A DNA stretch of 64,000 nt from DASRQK01 sp964401685 (lineage in GTDB: Bacteria; Bacteroidota; Bacteroidia; Sphingobacteriales; Sphingobacteriaceae): NCBI GenBank assembly GCA_964401685.1, contig CAYNZH010000002.1:45060-109059 (forward strand), given 5' to 3'. How positions within the stretch are numbered: position 1 is the first letter of the stretch; every line of letters starts with the position of its first letter. The notes beneath the pieces were generated by a model. That model made no database searches, had not been told where the DNA came from, and worked only from the letters and a program-made list of their open reading frames with translations. The position numbers and the translations under genes are program-made. Of this stretch, positions 17,936 to 26,838 are shown one piece after another.

Positions 17936-18688
17936 CTAGAAGTTGTTTTTAGCCGCCTTCATGAAGGGGCTGGCGAATACAAAATTGTTCAGTTCCTCAA
18001 CATCAGAGCGAACGATTTCCCGGTTGGATCCTTCCCACCATTTTTTGCCTTTGTAAAGGAAGACGATCTGGTCGCCAATATTCATCACGGAATTCATATC
18101 ATGAGTCACCACAACCGTTGTGCATTGGTATTCCTGGGTCAACTCCTGAATGAGTTCATCGATCAGGATTGCTGTTTCCGGGTCTAGACCGGAGTTGGGT
18201 TCATCGCAAAATAGATACTTGGGGCTCATACTGATGGCACGCGCAATTCCCACCCTTTTTTTCATACCTCCGGACAGCTCGGCCGGGTACAGCTTATTGC
18301 TACCCGAAAGGTTCACTCTTTCCAGACAAAAATTGACCCTTTCCAGCTTTTCGGCTTTTGACATTTCCGTAAACATTTCCAATGGAAAAAGAATATTCTG
18401 CTCAACGGTCATCGAATCGAAGAGAGCAGAGTTTTGAAACAGCATTCCAATTTCTTTTCGGATGGGAATGCGGTCTGCAAACTCCAGGCCGGTAAATTCC
18501 ACGCCGTCAAAATAGACCTTGCCCTGATCAGGATGGTGCAAGCCCACGACACATTTCAAGAGCGTACTCTTGCCCGATCCAGATCCGCCGATGATCAGAC
18601 TGATTTTGCCAGCCTCAAAGGTCGCATCAATGCCGTCCAACACCGTGTTGTCACCAAAGGACTTGTGAATATTTTCGATTTTGATCAT
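17936..18688 (-). CDS. ABC transporter ATP-binding protein, MlaF-like
   Basis: Cytoplasmic ATPase of an Mla-type lipid transporter that keeps outer-membrane lipid asymmetry. Walker A GGSGSGKSTLLK, Q-loop MLFQNSALFDS, signature LSGGMKKRVGIARAI and Walker B YLFCDEPNSGLDPET are intact in 250 residues. LSGGMKKRV and PNSGLDP are characteristic of the MlaF/Ttg2A group. The partner permease gene ends 8 bases upstream, forming a two-gene operon. The MlaD substrate-binding component is not in the window. Confidence 0.92.
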   Translation of the reverse strand: MIKIENIHKSFGDNTVLDGIDATFEAGKISLIIGGSGSGKSTLLKCVVGLHHPDQGKVYFDGVEFTGLEFADRIPIRKEIGMLFQNSALFDSMTVEQNILFPLEMFTEMSKAEKLERVNFCLERVNLSGSNKLYPAELSGGMKKRVGIARAISMSPKYLFCDEPNSGLDPETAILIDELIQELTQEYQCTTVVVTHDMNSVMNIGDQIVFLYKGKKWWEGSNREIVRSDVEELNNFVFASPFMKAAKNNF

Positions 18689-18696
18689 TTCGCGTA

Positions 18697-19431
18697 TTAA
18701 AGCATAAAAGCGGTAATCACATAATCCGCGGCTAAAATTGTGATACAGCCCATGACTACGGACTGCGTACTAGCCTGTCCAACCTCGAGCGCACCGCCCC
18801 GAACATAGAACCCCTTATAGGCCGGTACTGATGTTATTATAAAGCCAAAAACCACAGCTTTGACCATGGCCACCGTCACAGTAAAGCCATTGAAACTGTC
18901 GGTGATCCCGTTGATATACTCCGTCGGGGTGACCGCTCCGGAAAGCGCGCCTCCCACCAGTCCGCCCACGATGGCACAGGCAATCGCGACGATCACGAGC
19001 GCTGGAATCATTATCAGACCCGCGATGATCTTGGGTAAAATCAAATAGCCGGGTGCGTTTATCCCCATGATTTCCAAGGCATCAATCTGCTCTGTCACGC
19101 GCATAGACCCTATCTGCGAAGAAATTGACGAACCCACTTTGCCCATTAGGACCAGCGCCGAAATCGTCGGCCCCAATTCCAGGATGTTGGAATCCCTGTT
19201 GATTTGACCGATTACCGAAGTCGGAATCAGGTCGGAAACCAGCTGGAATGCAATCTGCATAGTCATTACCGCCCCTATAAATGATGAAATGATTACGATC
19301 AGCCCCAGCGAACCTATGCCGATTTCGTTCATTTCATGCATGATCTCTTTCCAATAGATCCGCCACTTTTCCGGTCTTTTGAAAACAGCCCTAAGCAGCA
19401 ATAAATACTTTCCTAAGTGCGTTAAAAACAT
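18697..19431 (-). CDS. MlaE-family ABC permease
   Basis: Integral inner-membrane permease, 244 residues, of the MlaE/YrbE/TGD1 family. Visible are the interfacial N-terminal helix, the first membrane helix LGLIVIISSFIGAVMT, the family block IGSMRVTEQIDALEIMGINA with the coupling helix, and the C-terminal TQSVVMGCITILAADYVITA. It pairs with the ATPase immediately downstream. It is divergent from the SDR gene at 19489, with 57 bases between starts. Confidence 0.93.
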   Translation of the reverse strand: MFLTHLGKYLLLLRAVFKRPEKWRIYWKEIMHEMNEIGIGSLGLIVIISSFIGAVMTMQIAFQLVSDLIPTSVIGQINRDSNILELGPTISALVLMGKVGSSISSQIGSMRVTEQIDALEIMGINAPGYLILPKIIAGLIMIPALVIVAIACAIVGGLVGGALSGAVTPTEYINGITDSFNGFTVTVAMVKAVVFGFIITSVPAYKGFYVRGGALEVGQASTQSVVMGCITILAADYVITAFML

Positions 19432-19488
19432 AAAATTAGTTGCTACCTTGTATTTTTTGTTTAAGGTACCAATTTTTTATTTATTCTA

Positions 19489-20232
19489 ATGAAAAAAAAT
19501 CAAAAAAACGCCCTGATAACCGGAGCCGGAAAAGGAATAGGCAGGCAAATAGCACTGAAACTGGCCGACGAAGGCTATTCCCTGCTACTGGTGTCGCGTG
19601 ATCGGCGGGGCCTTGAAGATCTGACTGAAGAGCTGAGTAATTCGTATGCAGATCAGGATTTTACCTACTTTGCAGCCGATCTCTCCAGCGGAGAAGAAAT
19701 CACCGACCTGTGCAACTGGGCAGCAGAACACAAGGTAGATGTGCTGGTCAATAATCTGGGAGTTTTCAATCCAGTCGCCCTGCTAGACCAGCCATCCGAC
19801 GATATACTCAAGGATTTTCATATCAATTATTTCACTGCACATCAACTGTGCGTCACCCTCGGCAGAAAGATGAAAGCCCTCCGTCAGGGACACATTATAA
19901 ACATAAGTTCTACTGCGAGCAGGGAGCCCGTAATGGCTGGTACTTACACTGTAACAAAGTTTGCACTCCGTGGTCTAACTTATGTACTGAGGGAGGAGTT
20001 GAGGCCGTACGGGGTGAAAGTTACAGAAATCATACCTGGTTCTACACTCACATCGTCCTGGGAAGGAACAACACACGCACCGGATCGTTTTGTGAAAGCA
20101 GAACAAATCGCCGACGCAGTGGTCTTCAGTACGGCAATGGGAATTGAAGCTCAGGTAGAAGAAATCGTTATCAGACCCCAGTTGGGTAACATCACTGCTG
20201 ATTCCGACAATTCAACCGGCGAAAAAGAATAA
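19489..20232 (+). CDS. Short-chain dehydrogenase/reductase
   Basis: Cytoplasmic NAD(P)-dependent oxidoreductase of 247 residues, similar to 3-ketoacyl-ACP reductases. It has TGAGKGIGRQIA (cofactor), NNLGVF (structural), the catalytic Ser in INISSTAS, and the classic YTVTK active site. The substrate cannot be inferred. It is 5 bases upstream of a PspC-domain gene and may head a four-gene operon with it, although its metabolic link to those membrane proteins is unclear. Confidence 0.88.
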   Translation: MKKNQKNALITGAGKGIGRQIALKLADEGYSLLLVSRDRRGLEDLTEELSNSYADQDFTYFAADLSSGEEITDLCNWAAEHKVDVLVNNLGVFNPVALLDQPSDDILKDFHINYFTAHQLCVTLGRKMKALRQGHIINISSTASREPVMAGTYTVTKFALRGLTYVLREELRPYGVKVTEIIPGSTLTSSWEGTTHAPDRFVKAEQIADAVVFSTAMGIEAQVEEIVIRPQLGNITADSDNSTGEKE

Positions 20233-20237
20233 ATAAA

Positions 20238-20732
20238 ATGAATAAAAAACTTGAACGGGATACAAGAGCGGGAGCTTTGGCAGGCGTTTGTGCCGGACTA
20301 GCCAACTATCTGGCCATTGATAAGACGTGGATAAGGTTGGCCTTTGTTCTGAGTGTAGTTTTTTCCTCCTTTTTGAATCTAGGATTTTTAGGTCCCTTAT
20401 TATATATCATCTTATGGATCGTGTTACCCGTGAGAGAACGTTTCATGCCTCCGGTGGGGCCTTTTGACGTGGATTACCGGATGCACGCTGAGAGTGCCGA
20501 GCCGAGCGAGCCGATTCCAACACATCTTCAGGAGCCCAAACGTGACAATTCGGATCGCAAGACGGCCGGATTGATCCTTCTGGTGATCGGTGTTTTCTTT
20601 CTTTTAGCCCAGACGAATCTTTTTGCTTGGCGGGATCTCATCCAATTCTGGCCCGTGGTTTTGATCATTTCCGGGCTGGTGATGATCTTTCAATCCTTCA
20701 ATAGAAGAGTAGATGACGATCCAGGCTTGTGA
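20238..20732 (+). CDS. PspC domain-containing membrane protein with C-terminal LiaF-type helices
   Basis: A 164-residue inner-membrane protein. The N-terminal PspC domain reads LERDTRAGALAGVCAGLANY followed by KTWIRLAFVL and a long hydrophobic stretch ending in LYIILWIVLP. After a 40-residue soluble linker there are two more helices, LILLVIGVFFLLAQTNLF and FWPVVLIISGLVMIF, of the DUF5668/LiaF transmembrane type. PspC proteins take part in envelope-stress sensing. The next gene repeats the same C-terminal module, supporting a shared role. Confidence 0.87.
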   Translation: MNKKLERDTRAGALAGVCAGLANYLAIDKTWIRLAFVLSVVFSSFLNLGFLGPLLYIILWIVLPVRERFMPPVGPFDVDYRMHAESAEPSEPIPTHLQEPKRDNSDRKTAGLILLVIGVFFLLAQTNLFAWRDLIQFWPVVLIISGLVMIFQSFNRRVDDDPGL

Positions 20733-20752
20733 AATTTCAAAAATTCTAAATT

Positions 20753-21664
20753 ATGCTAAATAGAGAAAAATTACTGTGGGGCCTTCTTCTGTTGGGAGTC
20801 GGTATCGTTATCCTGCTGCAAAATCTGGGCGTGATCTCTTTTTACTGGCGGCCCGTGTTCCGACTTTGGCCACTGATCATCATCATCATCGGGGTCAACC
20901 TATTGCTGCCGCGGAAGGGGACCGGGAACCTGGTTGCAGTGCTTTTTACCGCCGCGGCGGTCGCCTTTTTGATTTTTACAGGCGTTGAGGGAAGAAAATT
21001 CTCCCCCTTTTCTACTAGTGAACACCTTACAGAGAGGACTTTCCGCCAGTTCACAGATCCGGAGATCTCAGCCGCACGCTTGAACGTTTCCGGAGGCGCA
21101 GTCACGTATAAAATCATTCCAAGTGAGGCAGAGGATCTTTTTTTGGCCGAAACTGAGAGTACATTCGGATCACATCATTTTAGCTATAAAACAGATGATT
21201 CCCTCGGCATCGTGGATTTTAAAATGGACACAGGGAGCAAGGGTGTGAAACTCGGTGGAGACGATTACAACAAGGTGGAAATGCAACTCCAACCCGAACT
21301 TCCCTGGCAGATTAACTTTAGTATGGGCGCGGGTACCGCGGATTTTGATTTAAGAAGCAATAGAATTTCACGTCTCGTCATCAATGGGGGAGCCGCCGCA
21401 ATAAAGGCAAAGCTCGGTTCACCCGAACAAAAAAGTCGCATCGTCGTTTCCGGGGGTGCAACCAATGTCAAACTTGAAATTCCCACTTCGGCTCAATGTA
21501 GAATCAGCGTTAGCACGGCACTCTCTTCAAGAAATTTTGCAGGTTTTACCAAAATCAGTGACGGAAGCTTCGTGACCCCGGGATTCGACTCAAGCCTTCC
21601 GCACTATGAGATTCGATTTTCCGGCGGAATGAGTAGCTTCTCCGTCGCGCGGATTTCCGAATAA
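20753..21664 (+). CDS. LiaF-like protein: transmembrane helices plus toastrack beta domain
   Basis: A 303-residue membrane protein. The first about 85 residues hold four hydrophobic helices, including LLLGVGIVILLQNLGV and FRLWPLIIIIIGVNLLL (DUF5668/LiaF TM module). The remainder is a repetitive beta-solenoid (toastrack) with recurring glycine pairs: LNVSGGAVTYK, LVINGGAAAIKAKLG, IVVSGGATNVKLEI and EIRFSGGMSS. LiaF-type proteins repress cell-envelope stress two-component systems in Firmicutes. In Bacteroidota the function is inferred only. It lies 20 bases after the PspC gene and 7 before a GYF-RDD gene. Confidence 0.85.
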   Translation: MLNREKLLWGLLLLGVGIVILLQNLGVISFYWRPVFRLWPLIIIIIGVNLLLPRKGTGNLVAVLFTAAAVAFLIFTGVEGRKFSPFSTSEHLTERTFRQFTDPEISAARLNVSGGAVTYKIIPSEAEDLFLAETESTFGSHHFSYKTDDSLGIVDFKMDTGSKGVKLGGDDYNKVEMQLQPELPWQINFSMGAGTADFDLRSNRISRLVINGGAAAIKAKLGSPEQKSRIVVSGGATNVKLEIPTSAQCRISVSTALSSRNFAGFTKISDGSFVTPGFDSSLPHYEIRFSGGMSSFSVARISE

Positions 21665-21671
21665 AGAACCA

Positions 21672-22292
21672 ATGAGCGAGTGGAAAGACCTTTCATATTT
21701 CATCGTGGATCGGGGTAAACCAGCCGGACCCTACTCCCTGGAACAGTTGTCAGGAATGAAACTGAAGAGCACTGATTTCGTCAAGTCGGAGCACATGGAG
21801 GAGTTCAAGGAACTGCGTGAAATTCCCGGGCTCAGTACACTTCTGGGCACAGATTTCGAGTACACCCAGCCACAGTATTTTGCAACGATGGACACCCGAC
21901 TCCTCGCTGCGGCCATCGACTACTTCCTGATTACCTGCCTTTACGCGCTCGTCGCAATCGTTTATGCAAATACTCAGGATAATATTCCTGCCGAAATTCC
22001 GAAAATCATCGCGGGCATGGTCAGCATCCCGATCCTGAAATTTGTTTCGGGAACTATCGCGGAAGCAACCTCCTGGCAAGGATCCCTCGGAAAAAAGTTG
22101 ATCGGCATCAAGGTCGTGTCCACGCAAGGCAAAAGACCCGATCTCGGCAGGGCCTTCCTGAGAAATTTCACCCGCCTATTGTGCTATTTAAGCCTGGGAC
22201 TGGGGTTTATACTCGGCTTTTTTGATCGGAAGCAGCAATGCTGGCATGACAAAATCGCCCGCACCTACGTGATACGAAGCCGTCTGCTTTAG
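21672..22292 (+). CDS. GYF_2-RDD domain membrane protein
   Basis: A 206-residue protein of two parts. Residues 1-55 resemble a GYF_2 domain (YFIVDRGKPAGPYSLEQLSG, the W/Y...GPxS/Y pattern), a peptide-binding fold. Residues 73-200 are an RDD domain: MDTRLLAAAIDYFLIT with the R..D signature, GSLGKKLIGIKVV and the C-terminal DRKQQCWHDKIARTYVI with its second aspartate. RDD proteins are membrane proteins of uncertain role, some linked to ion transport. It is the last gene of the SDR-PspC-LiaF-like set and converges on pyk. Confidence 0.85.
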   Translation: MSEWKDLSYFIVDRGKPAGPYSLEQLSGMKLKSTDFVKSEHMEEFKELREIPGLSTLLGTDFEYTQPQYFATMDTRLLAAAIDYFLITCLYALVAIVYANTQDNIPAEIPKIIAGMVSIPILKFVSGTIAEATSWQGSLGKKLIGIKVVSTQGKRPDLGRAFLRNFTRLLCYLSLGLGFILGFFDRKQQCWHDKIARTYVIRSRLL

Positions 22293-22311
22293 ACCATTAT
22301 AGCGGCGTAAA

Positions 22312-23742
22312 TTATTCAATGACTGTTACCATGATGGTGTTCGTCTTGCCCTTTTTGTGAAGGGGGGTGGCCGCCGTATTGATCACGATCTCATCCTTCT
22401 CGATATAGCCGTTTTCCAACAGAAAATTGTTGACATCCTTGATGCTGTCATCCGTACTTTCGTATTTGTCGTAAGAAAAAGCCTGCACACCCCACACCAA
22501 GCTCAGTGTATTGAGCAGCTGCGGGTTGCCTGTGAAAATATATATGGCAGTATTTGGGCGATAACTTGAGATTTCAAAAGCCGTATAGCCCGATGAAGTC
22601 ATCGCAACAATGGCCGAAGCGCCCGTTTTTTCGGAAAGGTATATCGATGAACCGCAGATCGCATCGGATAGTGGGTAATCGCCGACGAGTCCTTTTTTCG
22701 AAATATAATAGGGATAAGAGGTCTGTTCCACATGGTGAATAACCTTGGTCATGGTTTCTATCACGATTTCCGGAAACTCGCCGACTGATGTCTCGCCGCT
22801 CAGCATTACAGCATCGGCTCCGTCCAGCACAGAATTGGCGACGTCATTGACCTCAGCACGTGTAGCCCGAGGAGAGGTGATCATGCTTTCAAGCATCTGA
22901 GTCGCTATAATCACGGGCTTTGACGCATCCCTACACTTTTTGACCATCATCTTTTGCAGGACCGGCACCTCTTCCATAGGCATTTCCACACCCAGATCAC
23001 CCCTTGCCACCATAATGCCATCTGCAGCACGTATAATCGCGTCAATATTCTCAATCGCTTCGGGCTTTTCGATTTTTGCGATCACGCGCGCATACTTTCC
23101 GGATTCAGCGATCACTTTCTTCAGGTGATAGATGTCTTCCGCGGTCCGGACAAAGGACATGGCTATCCATTCAGCGTCGTGTTCCAGGGCGAAATGCAAA
23201 TTGTCAAGATCCTCCTCGGTCAGACTCGGTATAGAGACTTTAGTATTCGGCAGGTTCACTCCTTTTCGCGAGGTCAGTATGCCACCGTGAACGACCCTGC
23301 AGATAACCTCATCTTCTTGATTGGTTTCAAGTACCTGCATCTGAATTTTCCCGTCATCCAGCAAGATTATTTCCCCTACTTTGACATCGCGCGCAAAATG
23401 CTTATAGTTGATATACAGGCTGTCGTCATCTCCGATATGCTTTTTATTGGTAATTTTGATCGTGCTTTCATTTCTTAAAATCGCGCCCCCTTCCTTCATC
23501 GCTCCGATACGGATTTTCGGGCCTTGAAGATCCGCAAGTATAGCGACATTTATATGCATATACTCCTCGTTTATTTCACGGATATTCTGAATGACTTTCA
23601 GGTGGTCCTCCTGACTTCCGTGGGAGAAATTGAGCCGGCAAACGTCCACCCCTTTGGAGATAATGTTCGTAAGCATCTTTTTGTCCGCGGTCGCAGGCCC
23701 TATAGTCGCAACGATCTTTGTGCGTTTATGTAATTTTCTCAT
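22312..23742 (-). CDS. pyk: Pyruvate kinase
   Basis: Last step of glycolysis, phosphoenolpyruvate plus ADP to pyruvate plus ATP. The 476 residues show RTKIVATIGPAT, RLNFSHGSQEDH, the substrate/metal loop MVARGDLGVEMP, KMMVKKCRDASKPVIIATQM and the signature around EVNDVANSVLDGADAVMLSG with ETSVGEFP. The C-terminal regulatory domain (FTGNPQLLNTLSLVWGV) is complete. It follows the IPExxxVDY gene on the same strand with 90 bases between, a pairing common in Bacteroidota. Confidence 0.97.
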   Translation of the reverse strand: MRKLHKRTKIVATIGPATADKKMLTNIISKGVDVCRLNFSHGSQEDHLKVIQNIREINEEYMHINVAILADLQGPKIRIGAMKEGGAILRNESTIKITNKKHIGDDDSLYINYKHFARDVKVGEIILLDDGKIQMQVLETNQEDEVICRVVHGGILTSRKGVNLPNTKVSIPSLTEEDLDNLHFALEHDAEWIAMSFVRTAEDIYHLKKVIAESGKYARVIAKIEKPEAIENIDAIIRAADGIMVARGDLGVEMPMEEVPVLQKMMVKKCRDASKPVIIATQMLESMITSPRATRAEVNDVANSVLDGADAVMLSGETSVGEFPEIVIETMTKVIHHVEQTSYPYYISKKGLVGDYPLSDAICGSSIYLSEKTGASAIVAMTSSGYTAFEISSYRPNTAIYIFTGNPQLLNTLSLVWGVQAFSYDKYESTDDSIKDVNNFLLENGYIEKDEIVINTAATPLHKKGKTNTIMVTVIE

Positions 23743-23832
23743 GTTGGCGTTCTTCTTATATTTTAAGATAGCTAATATAGTGTGTTACGGACACTATTCC
23801 AAGCGAAGAAGGGAGAATCAACCTGTAATATT

Positions 23833-24255
23833 TTAAAAGACAAGATTCTCTCTTGACTTTAGTTTTTGGGGGGAAATTTCAGACGCAACCAACACATCCG
23901 GGATGGAATTCAGCTGCTGAAGCAAGTTTTCCATATCTTCCTCGTCTATAAATCCCTTTATCAGAATAAAATAATCCGACGTTTTTAGTTCGGGTACCAA
24001 CAATCCCCCGTCGATTCCACGGTTGGACATAAAATAAAAAACAGTCTCAAATCCCTGAACCTCATAAGTGTACATACTGAAATACTTATTTGAAAAGGAG
24101 GAACTTCCGTTTAAAATATAATCTTCTGTTTTTTTGAACCTTAAACCTGTATATTTGTTAATAAAGTGGCAGATCCGGTAATCTCTCAGGGGAGAGGTGA
24201 CCGCAATCAGGACAAAGTCCAGGTCCAATTCGTATTTTAAAATGATTTTATTCAA
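23833..24255 (-). CDS. IPExxxVDY family protein
   Basis: A 140-residue cytoplasmic protein with the family motif seen here as VPELKTSDYFILIKG (V for I, S for V). The family is restricted to Bacteroidota and habitually sits between pyk and acpP-fabF-rnc, as it does here. Its function is unknown; a role near fatty acid synthesis or ACP has only the gene context behind it. Translation begins at a TTG (TTG AAT AAA ATC), since no in-frame ATG exists before residue 60 and the N-terminus KIILKYELDLDFVLIAV matches the family pattern. Confidence 0.85.
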   Translation of the reverse strand: MNKIILKYELDLDFVLIAVTSPLRDYRICHFINKYTGLRFKKTEDYILNGSSSFSNKYFSMYTYEVQGFETVFYFMSNRGIDGGLLVPELKTSDYFILIKGFIDEEDMENLLQQLNSIPDVLVASEISPQKLKSRENLVF

Positions 24256-24361
24256 AGTATTTTTATATATTCATCCCAAATTTGGATTTGCGCTTTAGTG
24301 ATCCCTTTTTATTTCTGTCAAAAATAATAAGATTAAATGTCGAAATTACCATAAATAAGAA

Positions 24362-24369
24362 TAAATTTG
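24362..24369 (+). promoter_or_regulatory. Candidate -7 element in the acpP upstream region
   Basis: TAAATTTG is a perfect TAnnTTTG. A second, weaker candidate is TTTCTTTG at 24445-24452 with TTTG 19 bases upstream (24422-24425). The 231-base region between 24255 and 24487 is very AT-rich and shows no small gene. Confidence 0.4.
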
Positions 24370-24486
24370 TAATTTGGCAGATCAAAATGGGGTGATTAAA
24401 AGACACTAAAAATCAAAAAGGTTTGATATTTGATTTAATTTATTTTTCTTTGCACTGATTTTATTAAACAATTAAACTATACAATC

Positions 24487-24723
24487 ATGTCTGATATCGC
24501 TTCAAGAGTAAAAGCAATTATCGTAGAAAAGTTAGGTGTGGATGAAAATGAAGTAACGCAAGAAGCTTCTTTCACAAATGACTTAGGCGCCGATTCACTC
24601 GACACCGTTGAGTTGATTATGGAATTTGAAAAAGAATTCAATGTGGCAATTCCTGATGACCAGGCTGAGACGATCAGTACCGTCGGGCAGGCCATCTCAT
24701 ACTTGGAAAAAAACGTTAACTAA
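24487..24723 (+). CDS. acpP: Acyl carrier protein
   Basis: Small acidic carrier (78 residues) of growing acyl chains in fatty acid synthesis. The phosphopantetheine site is GADSLDTVEL with Ser37, and the rest (VKAIIVEKLGVDENEV, FEKEFNVAIPDDQAE, VGQAISYLE) is canonical. It is followed after 30 bases by fabF and then rnc, the classic acpP-fabF-rnc order. It also supplies acyl-ACP to LpxA and LpxD encoded 13 kb away. Confidence 0.98.
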   Translation: MSDIASRVKAIIVEKLGVDENEVTQEASFTNDLGADSLDTVELIMEFEKEFNVAIPDDQAETISTVGQAISYLEKNVN

Positions 24724-24753
24724 TTTTTTATTAGGCCATTCGTAGTAAGATAA

Positions 24754-26007
24754 ATGGAGTTAAAAAGAGTTGTAGTTACAGGGTTGGGGGCGCTTACTCC
24801 TATTGGGAACAGTATCCCGGAATATTGGGACAGTTTGCAAAAAGGGGTGAGCGGCGCCGCTCCTATCACACATTTTGATGCATCGAAATTTAAAACCCGA
24901 TTCGCTTGCGAGTTGAAGGGTTTTAATCCCGAGGATTTTTTGGACCGGAAAGAGGTCCGGAAAGCGGATCCATTTGTTCATTACGCAATGGCTTCCACAG
25001 ATGAAGCTGTCAGAGATTCGGAGCTCAACTTTGATAAGGTTGACACCAATCGTGTTGGAGTTATCTGGGGGTCAGGTATTGGCGGATTGAAGACTTTTCT
25101 GGATGAGGTTGTTGGTTTTGCCGAAGGTGATGGCACGCCGCGATTCAATCCATTCTTTATTCCAAAGATGATCCTCGACATTGCTCCCGGACATATTTCT
25201 ATGAAATACGGTCTGAGAGGACCAAATTTTTCGACAGTTTCTGCTTGTGCATCTTCCACCAATGCCTTGATTGATTCGTTGATGTACATACGCGCTGGTT
25301 TTGCGGATGTCATTATCACTGGCGGTTCAGAGGCCATTATCAATGAAGCAGGGATAGGTGGATTCAATGCTATGCACGCGCTTTCTACCCGAAACGACGA
25401 TCCCGCAACCGCATCCAGGCCTTTTGACAAGGACAGAGATGGGTTTGTTGCTGCCGAAGGGTCGGGGACGCTCATACTAGAAAGTCTGGAGCACGCAAAG
25501 GCGCGTGGAGCCAAGATTTATGCCGAAATCGTGGGTGGCGGTATGAGTGCAGATGCAAACCATATTACGGCCCCTCACCCTGAGGGCCTTGGTGCTCGTT
25601 TGGTGATGAGCAACGTACTGAAGGATGCGAATCTTACTGTTGCGGACATTGATTATATCAACGTTCACGGAACTTCCACGCCGCTCGGCGACATCAGTGA
25701 GTCAAAAGCGATCCTGAACTTATTCGGAGACTACGCTTACGATCTGAATATCAGTTCGACCAAATCGATGACGGGTCACTTGCTCGGCGCAGCGGGAGCG
25801 GTAGAGTCTATTGCTTCTGTGTTGGCGGTGAAGAACGATATAGTACCACCGACCATCAATCACTTCACAGTTGATCCCGAGTTGGATAGTCGACTTAATT
25901 TCACTTTCAATGTGCCTCAAAAACGTGTTATCCGTGCTGCGATGAGCAACACATTTGGATTTGGCGGGCACAACGCTTCGGTTATTTTCAAGAAATACGA
26001 AGAGTAG
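24754..26007 (+). CDS. fabF: 3-oxoacyl-ACP synthase II
   Basis: Condensing enzyme that elongates acyl-ACP with malonyl-ACP. The catalytic triad is visible: Cys165 in TVSACASSTNALI, His in INVHGTSTPLGDISE and His in SMTGHLLGAAGAVE. The N-terminal RVVVTGLGALTPIGN and C-terminal SNTFGFGGHNASVIF are standard. Length of 417 residues is normal for FabF. It lies in an operon with acpP and rnc. Confidence 0.98.
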   Translation: MELKRVVVTGLGALTPIGNSIPEYWDSLQKGVSGAAPITHFDASKFKTRFACELKGFNPEDFLDRKEVRKADPFVHYAMASTDEAVRDSELNFDKVDTNRVGVIWGSGIGGLKTFLDEVVGFAEGDGTPRFNPFFIPKMILDIAPGHISMKYGLRGPNFSTVSACASSTNALIDSLMYIRAGFADVIITGGSEAIINEAGIGGFNAMHALSTRNDDPATASRPFDKDRDGFVAAEGSGTLILESLEHAKARGAKIYAEIVGGGMSADANHITAPHPEGLGARLVMSNVLKDANLTVADIDYINVHGTSTPLGDISESKAILNLFGDYAYDLNISSTKSMTGHLLGAAGAVESIASVLAVKNDIVPPTINHFTVDPELDSRLNFTFNVPQKRVIRAAMSNTFGFGGHNASVIFKKYEE

Positions 26008-26029
26008 TTTTAGACCTTTTCACGGAGTA

Positions 26030-26767
26030 ATGCCCATTTATTCACTTTATAAATTACATATATCTTCCGATAAGACTTATGTGCGGGCATTAAAGAATAT
26101 GCTGGGCTTTGTTCCCGGCAATCTTTACCTTTATAAGTTGGCCTTCCGACATAAATCTGTCGCCATGATCGTAAAGGACGGGTCAAAAAACAGCAATGAG
26201 CGACTCGAATTTTTAGGCGACGCTGTCCTTGGATCGGTGGTGGCTGAGTTGCTGTTTAAAAAATATCCGTTTAAGGGAGAAGGTTTTTTGACAGAAATGC
26301 GTTCAAAGATCGTCAGCCGTGTACATTTGAACCAGTTGGGCAGAAAATTGGGGCTGGACGAGCTCATGCAATACGACGCCCGGATTATAAACTATGCGCC
26401 TAAGTCCAATAGTTCTTTGCTTGGCGATGCTTTTGAAGCGTTGATTGGTGCCATTTACCTGGACAAGGGTTATGGATTCACTAAGGATTTTTTGATCACG
26501 CGGATTATCAAGCCTCATGTCGACATTCAAACCCTGGAGGAAACGGAGAGTAATTTTAAAAGTCGTCTCATCGAATGGGGACAGCAAAACGGTCGGGAAG
26601 TGACTTTTATGATGCAGGAAGGTGGCGAAAGCGATCAATATCAAAAAATATTCACCATTGACGCCCTCGTTGACGGTGAAGTCTATGGAACAGGCAAGGA
26701 TTTCAACAAAAAAAGTGCAGAAAAGATTGCCGCTGAGAAAGCCTGGGAATCTCTGAAGACGCAATAA
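26030..26767 (+). CDS. rnc: Ribonuclease III
   Basis: Double-strand RNA endonuclease for rRNA and mRNA processing. The signature NERLEFLGDAVLGSVVAELL with its catalytic Glu and Asp, and the second acidic site LLGDAFEALIGAIYLD, are intact. A C-terminal dsRNA-binding domain follows (NFKSRLIEWGQQNGRE ... KKSAEKIAAEKAWESL). I start it at the ATG at 26030, 22 bases after the fabF stop and preceded by GGAG. An in-frame start at 25955 would overlap fabF and add 25 residues unlike the family. That gives 245 residues. Confidence 0.94.
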   Translation: MPIYSLYKLHISSDKTYVRALKNMLGFVPGNLYLYKLAFRHKSVAMIVKDGSKNSNERLEFLGDAVLGSVVAELLFKKYPFKGEGFLTEMRSKIVSRVHLNQLGRKLGLDELMQYDARIINYAPKSNSSLLGDAFEALIGAIYLDKGYGFTKDFLITRIIKPHVDIQTLEETESNFKSRLIEWGQQNGREVTFMMQEGGESDQYQKIFTIDALVDGEVYGTGKDFNKKSAEKIAAEKAWESLKTQ

Positions 26768-26826
26768 GCAACATTTTCTATAAACCTGCATTTTCCGAAA
26801 GGCCTTCCAAATTGGCCAATAAATCT

Positions 26827-26834
26827 TAACTTTG
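26827..26834 (+). promoter_or_regulatory. -7 element with leaderless spacing before hisS
   Basis: TAACTTTG followed by GGAA and the hisS ATG at 26839. The 71-base gap after rnc therefore appears to hold an independent promoter for hisS-pgk. Confidence 0.6.
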
Positions 26835-26838
26835 GGAA

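Noticed and set aside
23813..23850. Repeats GAGAATC and GATTCTC between pyk and the IPExxxVDY gene as a terminator.
   Set aside because: A 7-base stem with a 24-base loop is weak, and part of it lies in the coding end of the upstream gene.
25955..26029. Upstream extension of rnc overlapping fabF.
   Set aside because: The 25 extra residues do not resemble RNase III N-termini, and an ATG with GGAG in front lies at 26030.
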